A stretch of DNA of 64,000 bases, from positions 38,136,602 to 38,200,601 of the forward strand of contig JAUJPP010000003.1 of assembly GCA_030562195.1 (NCBI GenBank). Reading direction: 5' to 3'. The first letter of the stretch is position 1. The number at the start of each line of letters is the position of its first letter. The notes under the pieces are model-generated. The model made no database searches. It had not been told where the DNA came from and was given only the letters and a program-made list of their open reading frames with translations. Shown piece by piece: positions 1 to 11,214 of this stretch. The position numbers and the translations under genes were made by a program. The stretch comes from Nipponacmea schrenckii. Its lineage: Eukaryota; Mollusca; Gastropoda; Lottiidae.

Positions 1-640
1 ATAATAGGTTAAATGAATGTACAATAATGTAATGAAATGATGTGATATATCTTTTATACTGGTATTGGTTATTTATTTTAAAGTGCATGTCAAATGATAT
101 TGTTGTGTTCTGAACCACTAGTAATGTTATGTGATTATTTCCCTTTGATTGTTTTGACTTCGCTTGACTTACAATGGGTAAGTGTACTTTTATAGTTCCA
201 GAATAAACTCAAGTCTAATTTGGAAAAGTTAATCCCAATTTTCTATCTTTATTTGGATTGTTCATCTGAAACACATGATAGTCTGGAGAAAGACATGGAC
301 AGAACTACAACAAAAGTTTTTGATGCAATTTTGTCAGGATTTTAAATATGCCTTTCACGAACCACTTAAGACTATTTTGGTAACATAAAGTGAGTTCTAG
401 GAAATTTGATAAGTTTTTTTTTCTTTCGCTCATATTATTACATTGAGTCTAAAGACTGTAATTTAACCGTCATATCAGTTGTAGATGTCTTCAATCTATA
501 GCCCTACAGACAAGACTTTAGCGTAGTGTATAATTTACCAAGGTTCTATTTAGATTAGTCTAAATAAGTCCCAATGAATCCAATGTTCAGTCATTTTAAA
601 TTATGAAAATATATAATTTGACGTCAACGTCGTTAATTTT
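1..640. other. AT-rich intergenic or intronic DNA, no gene seen
   Basis: No open frame, RNA gene or repeat that I can recognise. Ordinary AT-rich non-coding sequence. Confidence 0.5.
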
Positions 641-1033
641 GAATGGGGGGAAGTAGAGAATAAGATAATAGGCAAGATGCAGTCAGAGCGGTTAAAACGA
701 AGAAGTAAGCATTAGAGAAGAGACGGGATAGTAGAAAAAAACCCATGAGGAATGAAAGTACCCAGAAATATAACAAGAAAGAGTAGGAGAACAGTGACAA
801 CTTGGGTGATGAGAAGTAGACTAAAATGGAACTGGAGGGTTAGTCAGAGAGGCAGGTAGTAAGAAATATATAAGAATTCAGGGAATTAAAAGACTGGGTG
901 GTTGTTAAGACGTAGAATTAATAGTCAGAAGTAAAGTAGAAAGTTAGTGGTAGTTAATGTTTTTAGTAAAGAAGAGAACAGGGGATGGATGGAAAATATC
1001 ATGGCAAGGTTGATCAGAGAAAGAAGGTGGGAA
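641..1033 (+). repeat. Purine-rich (G+A) strand-skewed stretch
   Basis: From a run of six G at 645 to about 1033 the plus strand is strikingly rich in A and G and poor in C and T, with many GAGA, GAAG and AGTAG words but no fixed period. It has no open reading frame. Such asymmetry can reflect a decayed GA microsatellite or a retroposed purine-rich RNA. I see no decisive sign of which. Confidence 0.55.
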
Positions 1034-1499
1034 ATTCATTTTTATTGAAAGGTGCTCAATGTACCTTCGTGCAATGCTTCGAATTACAGTACTCCGAAGA
1101 CTTATTATTGGTCGCCTTCATTTAAATCTCTACTTATCTTGATACTATAAAAGTCAACGGCTAAAATGGTTTAAAAAAAAATCGTAAGTATCCTCAGTGG
1201 TCAAATAAAATTGAAGAGAATTCCTTCCCTTGATGTAATACGTAAATGAAAAATTACTTTAAATTAATTAGAAAATTTGATTTAGATTTTTAAAAAAACT
1301 CTGTTGTAATTCGAAATGTTCTGTCTAAAATAATATTATAAATAAAATACTGTATAATTATATGAGTTATTTTGATGCGATACCGCTTAGATTGAACCAG
1401 TTTAATCACTATCATTATTATTATTCAGTCTTACAATCGGACCACAGAAACCCGCCACTGTGTTATTAACAAATATCTCTGAAATAGTGAAAAGCCATG

Positions 1500-2000
1500 C
1501 TTGTGTCTCATCTTATAGCTGAAAGAAGCATGATTGTTATTTGAAAGCTTTATAAACAAGTATTCCTGGATTAACGAAATTTAGTTGTTGATGAGTGTCG
1601 GTTTCTTTAAACTTTAATATCTAGTTTATTAGTCTCTGCTATGAAATATCCTATGAAGACTGTGGTATTGAGAGAGTCTATGCTTTTGTGACTCACGTTG
1701 TCTGTTATGGATGTATGGTGGTTGTTGAGAATTCCGAAGAATTTCCAAGCTGTTCTATAATAGCTGTTATAATATGTCATCCAAAAAGCGTCCGTGAAAA
1801 TTGGGACGTACGAAGGGGCGAATCGTTTGCCCCTTGATGTACTTGAAGTTGTAAATATAATTTACCATTAAATGTGAAATTGTTGAGACTGAGAAAAATC
1901 TCTAGAATTGCATCGTCGCGTCTGTTCTGATCTGGGTTTCTAATAAAAGCTTTACGAAATGGCATAAGGTCAGTAGCGTTATCGATAATGGTGTACATAG
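1500..2000 (-). pseudogene. Penelope-like element reverse transcriptase fragment, frame-broken
   Basis: On the minus strand, 1998-1777 reads through residues resembling the RT core of Penelope-like retroelements: a YT-IDN start, then a helix ending NNFTFNGKLYLQLQ. The expected continuation (G)KRFAPSY is present but only in another frame, at about 1830-1790. The catalytic RFLDD block lies in a third frame near 1790-1770. Beyond it come FFGILNNHH and TDTHQQLNF, both familiar from this family, down to about 1520. The order RT finger/palm, FLDD, LNNHH, TDTHQ is the normal order. At least two frameshifts and internal stops mean it is dead. There is no GIY-YIG endonuclease part in the window. Penelope assignment rests on recalled consensus motifs; I am confident of RT and fairly confident of the clade. 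Confidence 0.82.
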
Positions 2001-2120
2001 AAGATATGATTTGGGGCTTTTACCTAGGTTTAAAGAATTATGGATATAATTTTATGTTAAGTTCTCTAAAATAATACCCTGGGTCAAATTGCTTTCGACA
2101 ATTTCTAGCACTTTAGGTGA

Positions 2121-5000
2121 TTTGAATTGTCTGGTGTCCAATTATTTTAATAACTTTGGTGTATTCAGAAGTCTTATAATAATAATTCGTTTTATAACAG
2201 GTTCATTGACTGATGATAAATAAAGACGATTCTGTATAATAACCTAAAAAAATAAATGAATTATTATTAAAAGATAAGAAAGTTTCAACACCTAATTAAT
2301 GTTAATCTTGAAAAGTTATAAACATCCGGTTAAAGAACAAAAATATGTTGTATCAAATTGGTCTAATCTATTTCTTTTTTACTTCAACGAAAAAGTTATG
2401 TTAGTTTTTAGCATCACGTTTCAGAATCGAGATCAGGCACCCGATACTCACGATTTTCAAATACTCGTACATTAGACACTTTCTTCATACCAAGATCATT
2501 AATAACATTCAAGCCGCTGGATAGAACCAATGGCGTCATGATCAGCAATATCTAAAAGTTACGACAGTCTAAATTTCTAATAACAAAGATTAATTAAACG
2601 ATATATAAACTTTTATAACATCTTTTACCCCCGGAAATGTTTTATATACACATCTTATTTAATCTGAAGGTTTCAGTGACACCAAATACCAATATTGGTT
2701 ATCGCTTAAATTCCTGAAACATTTATGACAAAAATTGCCTTATTGTCTTATTGTCAAGTGTCAGCTTATAATAAATTGTGTTCAATAAATCACAATACAA
2801 CCATGATGAGAAATATATTTTTGATGTTTATTTGATATTGTAATGAAGCATTCAAGAGTCTAGACTGTGGGTCTATATAGCTATTAACCTTCCTATCCAA
2901 TACTTTTTACATCCCATTCACATCAATAACCTCTTTATTGTATTATCTCTATTTCATTATATTAGTTATTATTAGGGTTATGTCATCACACTGTCTGTTC
3001 CATAAACACTAGTTCAAATACTGTCAAGCTGAAATCAAAAATGATAGAATTTCTTGTTATACTGCTAAAGAGACTAAGGTCGTTCGACGAAATCTGAGGG
3101 CAGCTGGTTCTTCAACAACTGCTGGTAACAGCTTCTGAGAGTCTCTGGTAAATAACTGATAGTATCTGAGAGAATTTGACCAAATGGTAAGATTCAAACA
3201 GCTTGAGAAAGCTACCATCAGGTCTTGTTGAAGGCTAGAACGCCGATCAATCTTTAGAAGTCATCATCAAGATATTTGCCATGGTTAACATTATAGCTCT
3301 TTAGGTAGTATAAACTATTGTGTCTTAAACGAGGTAGTTTGATGATATTCCAAAATATTTATTACCATGGTATTGTGGCGTGATTATGCTGCCCCGGCCT
3401 TTGCAAGTAATAAACATAAACCATACTACTAAGCTAAGGTAATAACACCACAGTCAGGGTTTCCAAGATATAAAATCTAAAAGAATAGAAATAAAAGTAA
3501 GTAAAATAAATCCAGTATATAAAGACAATTTCCAATATTATACATCGGTTCTTTATCTAACATTCAATTACGTGGTATAAAAGCCTCAACCCAGCTATTA
3601 TAGCTTGTTGCGAGTTCAAATCAAATTAAAGTAGGGCCTACATTAAAACATCGACATTTCTATAATCGTGCTTCTATCTTTGTTTCACCAGAGAGTTTTC
3701 GTATTAGTCGGAATTATTTGTATCTTGTTTTGGTGACTAAATCTACAAGTGCAAAATTATTTCGAAAACAGTTTGGTTTTACAATGATCAATACTCGCAT
3801 GATTTAATTAATTTCTCAGTGACAAAGTTTTGGATCCGGACATGTATTTGCAGTTAAAACAGTTTCAGAATATTCTTGTATATACTATATACTTGTAGCT
3901 GCAGTCACCAAAATCACAAACTTGTGTTATAATGAGGCATAGAAATGGGGCAATTATTATCGTCTAGATAAAATTAACCCTTTGCGAAATGTTTAGAAGG
4001 GCAAAGAAATTGAATTGAAAAGAACATTTTTATTTTTATAATGCTCTACAGAAACTCGTTGATCATTCAGCTATTAAAGGTGAAAACATTCCAAATAGCT
4101 TGATGTTGTAATGCAATTTAAAAAGGAAAATAAGAAACAACATTTCACATCAATGATAGTTAATTATTCTTAAAACAATGTTAATCTATAACAGGTGAAC
4201 ACTATTACAAACAAATAGAAAACCATGGGCGTAGTATTATCACAGATATTCCAGTACAGTTAGGTTGCTTTGCGGCGTTTAGCGACACTTACTCACATAC
4301 ATTCACAGAACTTATTTGTAGATCAGATTCAACGGTTTTAGGGTTGCTTAACGTAATTGGTTTATCACACTGGTTTACAGCGGGGAATCATTTTGATATT
4401 TGCCAGCTAAGGTTTTGTGTGACTTATTTTTCTACTTCATGTATAGAAATATTTACTTGGTTAATTCAGGAGATTATCCTCGAACTTTACATCAAATAAA
4501 TGAAATAAAAACCATTTGGCATTTGGCGACATATATCGTGTTTCCACCAAAAGTAACATAAAACACATGATAAGACTAATAATTGTAATCTGACAACACA
4601 ACATTCAGACTGCTAAAATAACCAAAGTCTACAATTAAGCTTCACAGACCTTTTAGAGAGACGTTTGAATGAATCTATTTACAATTCTAGAATTCAAAGA
4701 CATGTTATATTATTTAATCCCAATGGTTACGAAGAATATCTTTCATGATGTAGAAATTGATCTTTGAAGAAGCCGAAACTTTGAAAATGATGGGATATAA
4801 ATACTTGATGCAATTGACTGTTTATCAAGCTTTTTCAAGTTATTGGGACAGTAGGGAAAATGACACAAAATAAGAACTTAAATAAACCGTCCACGTTTCG
4901 TTTCTAATTGAATGAAGTTCGGAAAATGATGAAGTCTCGGGAGAGCAGTTGTAAGTTAGTAAAATTTTTAAAAGACAATTTAAATCTTTATTTCATCTGA
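2121..5000. other. Gene-free AT-rich DNA
   Basis: No open frame with protein-like composition and no structured repeat recognised. Sequence between 3055 and 3245 is slightly richer in G+C but gives no sensible translation in any frame I tried. Confidence 0.4.
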
Positions 5001-5011
5001 TAGATATAGTC

Positions 5012-5079
5012 TTTGTACTTATATTTTACCCTCTTGTACATATATATTACCCACATGTACATATATATTACCCACATGA
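5012..5079 (+). repeat. Short tandem repeat, about 21-bp unit
   Basis: The unit gtacatatatattacccaca is repeated about 2 to 3 times, with a degenerate copy at the left end. It forces a meaningless open frame rich in Y, I, T and H. Confidence 0.75.
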
Positions 5080-5429
5080 ATTACAAAGTTTTGATTATGA
5101 TGGAAACTATTTGGTCAAATGTAAGTTTTTTCCAAATGAATCAACCTACCCCACTGATGGGACAACTCGGTGGGGACAATCAATCACCTATTTTGAATAA
5201 ATAACACAAATATAACTTAAATTAAATTCATTGACCTATCTTTAAAGAAATGCTATAAAAAGGGAAAACATGTTTTTCATCAAAAATAAATAAGTAGAAA
5301 CTATCGGAACTTCAAATGATAACCGAAACTCCAAATCCAAACAGTTCACAGGAGGATTTGTAACATAGAACATAACGATTATCAGATTATCAAATTAAAC
5401 AGGGACAGATCACAGTTAAATTTCAATTG

Positions 5430-7076
5430 ACATGCTCTCCTTGCAAAGCCCCTCAACTATACTACGGATTGGTAACTTTATAAGAATGTCATCTTTTGGG
5501 ACATATGCCAAATTGTCATTATTTTGGCACAAAAAACCCTTCAGAATCAATTTTGCAAGTCACTTTCTGAAGGAATGCACCTTCAAATTTATTACCGTCC
5601 AACACGTCTACCCTAACAATATAATTCATTTTTCGAGCTTTTCCTGAAACTTGAACAACAACAAAGTCACCCTACATGATTTCTACATCTTTAAAAATAT
5701 CATCATAGTCTAAAGCATCATCACATTCTATCTCTGAACTTCTTGTGGTTGTGTTGATTTCTTTACCTTAGTACTTTTTAATTTTTAATTATCCTCCACA
5801 AAGGCTGCGATACAGTTGGAATGTCAGTTATAATCTTTGTAGTTTCTTTTTTACGCTTTTTAAAAAATTTTTTTATTGTTGCTGTTCTGGGAATATGTAA
5901 AATGTTAGAAGGTGATACACATTCTTCACTGTCTAATGTGGAGCTTTGACAATTAGGTGAAACTGTAATGCTCCTACCAGGATTTGATGTGGATGGAAAA
6001 TTTATCTTGATGGCTTCTAGTAGTGCTGCATATATTTCAGCATTAAGTTGGATTACATAATTATCCTGTTTCTGTGCCGTAATGCTATAGCAAAGTCCCT
6101 GTTCGAAAATAAATCCCTGTTGCACAGATACGATATGGGCCTCGTTGATAATTTGTGGCAAGTCATATATGGTAACAGTTTTTCCAGGGTTGGAACGTAG
6201 CCATCCATGCATGGCTCTATTGAATGCGCCCACACAGAGGCTTAGCAAGATCTTGCGCAGGGGGGGGGGGGGGGGGGATAAAACTTTGACATTTGCTTGA
6301 GCTAAAGCAATATAGTTTAGTGATATGTGGGACTCATGATTGTCAAAAATTAAAAGAATTTATGGTCTACGTATCATTGAGTTTGTTGAATAATATTATT
6401 CATATATCAAAAAACAAATTGTCATTAATCCACCGCATTTTTGGTGGCTCTGCCAATAGTTCCTTACAGGGGCCTTTTAATAAAAAGCGCCCACTGTATA
6501 GATAACTATCATCAATTCATCAAGTTATTTGTACTGTAGTACGGCCGTTTTTATTGCAGTTAAAAATTTGAGATGGTTGAAATTGGTATTTGTCTTAAAC
6601 AAGTTTTAAGTTATAATAAAACATGTTGACAACTGGTTCATTGAAAGCTGCAGCTCTGACTTCTTATTGATAAGTTGTATCTTGATCTGAATTTCAATTA
6701 CCAGTATTTGACCTGGCAATTCTCACCAAGCTAACTGGAATATCAAGTTGGTTTTCAGAGGTAAATTCATATACTAGAATACAGCACTTATTCATAGAGA
6801 TACCGTGAAACATGTCTTGCAAAATTTTTTTCAAATTATTTTCATATCGGAGGTATCACCGAATGTTTCAATGATACTGCTTTTTACCCTGTAAAAGCTT
6901 CATAATCCATCATTTTCTCTGATATATATCGTGTGTTGATATTATCCTATCAATTTCAAAGTCTTCTTATGCACTTCGAACACCTTTTCTTTCTTCAACT
7001 TTTTTTCTTTTGCCGCTCTTTTCAAAAGATCTAGCGGTGTTTAACCTCTCTCTGTTTTCCGTTTAAAATTTCGCAT
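5430..7076 (-). pseudogene. pogo/Tigger-like DDE transposase, nearly full length, multiply frameshifted
   Basis: Read on the minus strand, recognisable blocks follow the usual order of Tigger-type transposases (Tc1/mariner superfamily). The N-terminus is M-RNFKRKTERG at 7076-7040. A DMFHGIS helix lies near 6810. AAAFNEPVV plus KYQFQPSQIFN lies near 6640-6560, equivalent to the '...IYNMDETG' block. GTIGRATKNA is near 6460. A catalytic DNHESH motif sits at 6344-6327, followed by YIALAQANVKVLS. An open segment 6248-5778 carries AFNRAMHGWLRSNPGKTVTIYDLP and a basic KKFFKKRKKE tail. The C-terminal domain continues to about 5430 with QVSGKARKMNYI and YVPKDDILIKLP in two frames. Total span is about 1.65 kb, or 550 codons, which fits the family. 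Stops, frame changes and an 18-base C tract replacing the usual PPHTSH-LQPLD region show it cannot encode active enzyme. Clear terminal inverted repeats and a TA duplication were not found. Confidence 0.88.
6260..6277 (+). repeat. Homopolymer run of 18 G
   Basis: An unbroken G18 tract lies inside the decayed transposase, just where the minus-strand protein should continue from KVLS into the PPHTSH block. It may be a slippage expansion of a proline-codon C run, or a sequencing or assembly artefact. Confidence 0.9.
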
Positions 7077-7526
7077 CTTTCTCTAAAAGTAAAAGAATAA
7101 CAGATAAATAAAACTAGATGGATTTTCTTAAATCGCAAACATTCTCTGGTCGTTTTGGAGTAGAATGAGCCACCTGTAGGGTAAGTTGACCTTGGCTCAA
7201 CAAACCCCACTCTGGTTATTGGGATTCAAAATGAAAGTATATAAGCTCAGCATGAATAGAAGTCTGAATAATCAAAGCCAACATTTTAAACTATTGTACA
7301 CCAAATAAAGATGTCAGAAATACCGAATAGTATTTAAAGAATAAAAATACATATCTTATTCAAAATATTTTATTCGTACACACAAAGTTCTTCTTAAGCC
7401 TTGAAAACCTTCTGAAGACTTTGACATTTAAACTAAAGGGAAATAACTTTTACATGTTCTCAGCAGGTGGAATTACTTTTTATCTCTCCTTAGAAGCACG
7501 GGGGAGGAGCTGACTCAATTTATTCA

Positions 7527-7739
7527 ATGGCTCAACTTATCCTGCTATTGTTTCATCTAACCGATATCATTGCTAGCGTTGAAAAACCGTCCGAGGTAGC
7601 ATGTAGAATTATGCCGGGATCACACTCGAGGTTTTGCGAGCAGTATTTTACTCGCTTTAACAGTCTTTCACAAGATGTAGAATGGATATTAGCGGGAAAA
7701 AAATCTTATGCTATGTTTAAACACCATAATGTAATCTGA
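7527..7739 (+). CDS. Possible first exon of a small secreted protein (weak)
   Basis: An ATG-started frame of 70 codons begins with a hydrophobic stretch (LILLLFHL, residues 4-11) resembling a signal peptide. A more polar segment follows with two cysteines (about residues 27 and 37) and WILAGKKSY near residues 53-61. Local G+C is a little higher than the surroundings. A GT that could serve as a donor (aat|gtaatc) lies just before the stop at 7737. I do not recognise the family, no downstream partner exon is evident, and a frame this short can arise by chance. The call is kept because of the signal-like start. Confidence 0.25.
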   Translation: MAQLILLLFHLTDIIASVEKPSEVACRIMPGSHSRFCEQYFTRFNSLSQDVEWILAGKKSYAMFKHHNVI

Positions 7740-9400
7740 AGTCGTCACATTTATTTGACTAATAAATTTAAGCGTTAGCTGTACTTCACATGGGATTGAC
7801 GTTGAAAGTAATCTAATTTTTAAAATTTCTAAACATCCTCCAGTTGTCACTTTATGCGAAGGTAAATGTTTCAAAAGGTCAAGTCTTGAAATATCAACGA
7901 AGTGACGGAATTGTAACTTAGCGATTTATTTTTTCTAATGTTTTCGGAAAGTATCAAGACTTGATTACTTGAGTTCGGTTAACTTAAGATGTTATTCTGT
8001 CAGTCAAGTTATTGGTATCGAAATAAAGTGGAAATGAAGCATAGTTGATGTGGTAAGAATCGTATCTTGTCAAGGAGAAAAAATACTGGTTCACTGACAT
8101 ATTATTTTACAGTAGATTACAGTTAGGACATTAACAACCAGAGCTATTGGTTCTTACGATGAAAGCTTTTATTAAGTACTGAAGACAATTTACGTCAAGT
8201 GTTTTTAAGATATTGTTATTCCCAAGGTGAGACATTAGAATTCTTAACATGTAACTATATTTCTTCTTAAGAAAACTACTGTTAAATTGTATTCGTCGTT
8301 ATTAGTATCAGCTGCGATGGAGGTTCACCTAGAGTAAAATGACCCAACCCTAGCAGTACCTTAACAAGCCTTGGATTATTGTCTCATATTTGTCTCATTG
8401 TAATGGAACGAATGCTAGGTTTCATTTCTTGTATTTTTATACAACTCATTATCGAAGCGGATGAAACGAAATGTGCCCCCTTAATGCTACAGAAAATGGG
8501 GAATTTGCCATTAAACATTTAAATTCTACGAAATCGAACAGTCGATTTAACTGTCAGGGCCCAGAATTTTATTTTATAAAATGTCACTCTGATTTTCGAT
8601 TACCTCCATATTTACAAATAATTGGCATCGATTGCTTAAAAAGATTCCATGTGTTTGATGTACCGATATAACGTAAGGTTTCCATTATATAACGCTGTTA
8701 TTATCTTCCACATGTAATCCTAAATGTAGTGTATGTCACACAGTTCTAGATTTTATTGACAAACTACAGAAACACATTGACAAGTATGTGAACATTCTCA
8801 GACATAATTTTCAACCAGATTAACTTATAAAACCATAGATCACATTGATATTATAAAGACGAGAAACTTCTGTCGAGATAGTCTGTTATTCATTCTCTAT
8901 TTGATTCTAATTGTGGTCAGATTGATCAGTTCCTTATCATATAAGATAACATATTACAGCGAATAATTACTTCAAAGCGCTCAGTTATTAGGAAAATATA
9001 AATCAAATTTGAACCCATCTAATTGGAAAATAATGTTGCGTTCCATTTACTTAAAACTATTGATTAACATAACAAACTTTTTGACCCCAATAGCGTTCAG
9101 GGTTACCAAACCTATTGTTATTATTCAGTATTTGACTCCTGACTTCTTCCAGACGATCACTTTGTCGAACAGTATTAACTGTATGTATGTGGACAAGGAC
9201 TACTTGGCATTATATCTAGTGACCAAATATTGTCTGCATTAGAATTATAAAATAATATTTCAGAGAAGAGAGTTTAAACCTAATGCTTCTCTATAAGATC
9301 TTATCAACTAGGGCAGATGAAAAAACTTTCTTACTTAGATTGTTTCAGTATATTATGTGTATCGAATATTTTTTTCTGCTTACATCGACAATAACGCCAA
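7740..9400. other. Gene-free DNA with diverged duplicates further downstream
   Basis: No gene recognised. Two parts have diverged direct matches downstream. About 8040-8110 (cttgtcaaggagaaaaaatactg) resembles 13215-13260. About 8770-8835 (gtgaacattctcagacataattttcaac) resembles 15050-15090. A 66-codon frame at 8471-8671 has no recognisable features. Confidence 0.45.
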
Positions 9401-10320
9401 TCTTGTTCCGGGTAGGTTTCTGAACCCACTGGAATTCACTAATGTGAGGAAAATTAAATGAAAATTTAAAGTCTTTTTGCAAGTTGATTAATCATTTTTC
9501 TCAGACAAATGAGATAAGAATCCATTAGATTAATGAATTCGAAACACGTAAAAAAATATATTTACGCGAAATGAAATATAATAATAATTATGTATTCTGT
9601 AAATTGAATAACTAACCGAGCTGAACCTGAATACTATAAATACAGAGTCAGTAAACATTAATAACATACAAACCAATTTAAATAAAAAATATCAGAAAAA
9701 ATTTAAATTTGAATGGGAAAATTTGCGATTGAAAACAAACCAGACCTATATTTCACTTTACAGGATTTAACACGCTCATTAAAATGATCCATTCTTGTAG
9801 TCAAGGACACTTTAACCATTAATATGTCTTTGCTACCAGTATGTATTGCGTCTTTTATTTAAATAAACAAAAAACTTTATTAATGTGGTTTGTCATTTTT
9901 TTTTCTCAATGACAGAATAAGTTCACAATAAATGGTTTCTTTGATATTAGCTTAATAGAGATAAAAGAGAGTCTAAAGTCCCTGGCCACGGTGAACGTTT
10001 GTTAATTGGTTGAGGTATTCTCATTATTCTCATGTCGGTCATTTTGGTTGAACGTAGACAATACCACGACTCTAAAAAGTTTGATTGCTATTGTTAATGA
10101 TCTGGAATTTTATTGCCTAAATAAAAAGCATTAGTTGCCCTTAGTAAAACATATATAGCACCAGGAATATTTACAAGCGACTCGCGGCGCAATGCAGTAG
10201 GTGCTGATGGCATATGGCAAATATTGATTTATATTCAACATGATGAGCCTGAAGCATGTTTTGAAAGATTGAGAATTGTGGAATGAGAAAAAAACGTATG
10301 AAAAAGAGATCAAGATTTAT
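9400..10320 (+). repeat. Tandem segmental duplication, copy 1
   Basis: Matches copy 2 (11215-12600) in the same order and orientation. Shared words include ccactggaattca / cccctggaattca, actataaatacagagtcagtaaacat / actataaattcaaaatcagtcagcat, tcaaggacactt, a nearly identical block tttctcaatgacagaataagttcac(a/t)ataaatggtttctttgat (9900-9943 against 12220-12264), and gcctgaagc(a/g)c/tattt. No coding capacity seen. Confidence 0.75.
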
Positions 10321-10749
10321 ATTGAGCCAGTGGCTATTTCTGTTTTCTTTAACAAAAACCATACACAAAAGTAATAATGTAACACACATCGGGAATCTAG
10401 GTATTTAAGTCTTAAGCTATCAAAGATTCACTTTTCAATAGAAAATAGTGCTTGTAACCCAGGTATAATTATAATTTGACATAATTTGACAGTACAATGT
10501 TTGGTCCAATGGTTAATAAATGACACAGTGAGAAATGTATTGCTAATATAATAATACAAACTTGATGGACAGGCACAGTAATCTCACTTATTTCAATTTC
10601 CTTTGATTTATTCTATTACAGTCTTCAAGAATGGGAAGCTCATATTAAATACATTTTAAATCAGAACAAATTAACATGTATTATCAAGGGCATTCGACCA
10701 TTCAGCAAATATCTGCTTAAAAGTTCAATTTTAGTTTTTTTCATTACTG

Positions 10750-11210
10750 TAATATAACGTGAGGTTCAGATTATCACCTGTGATTCCTTTTCCGTATACA
10801 AAAATCAAGCAGTACATTCTTCGTCCAGAACAATCCCTCCCAGATCATAGTCTGTACTCAATACTGCCTTTTACCAATACCAGTATCAAGCACCCTAACG
10901 AGAACAGTTATTTGCATTACCAAAAATTACCATCACCAAACCAACAACAAATACCATGAAATATCCCTGCCGCAAAGATATACATCTTAAACATACATTC
11001 GATCATCAAATCTGGACAGACTATTCAGATACCGAAATTCATTCCAACCCCGGTGTCCAGTCTACCTTTGAAAGCTGCGATTTACTACCAGCAACCATTA
11101 CCCTACAAATTGGCCTCAACAACCGTGACCCGTCATCAAATGTTGTTCAAAGTGGATTCATCTGAACCTATCTGAACTGTTAAAATTGTCCTACTTTAAA
11201 TAAAATGAAC
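10750..11210 (+). other. C/A-rich, G-poor stretch with two overlapping short frames and a polyA signal
   Basis: From about 10756 to 11165 the plus strand is unusually rich in C and A. Two frames overlap by 4 bases. One opens upstream and stops at 10959; the other starts at an ATG at 10956 and ends at 11165. An AATAAA follows about 35 bp later, near 11201. The product starts MKYPCRKD and has only two cysteines and no recognised domain. It could be a terminal exon or the 3' end of a retroposed transcript. I cannot choose, and base composition alone could produce the openness. Confidence 0.25.
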
Positions 11211-11214
11211 ATTC

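Noticed and set aside
5432..5647. 71-codon plus frame
   Set aside because: It is antisense to the transposase C-terminal domain and has no features of its own.
5140..7225. Terminal inverted repeats for the Tigger-like element (tcaacctaccccactg... at 5143 and ...caacaaaccccactctgg at 7199)
   Set aside because: The similarity is limited to a few short words, orientation and spacing are not convincing, and no TA duplication could be fixed.
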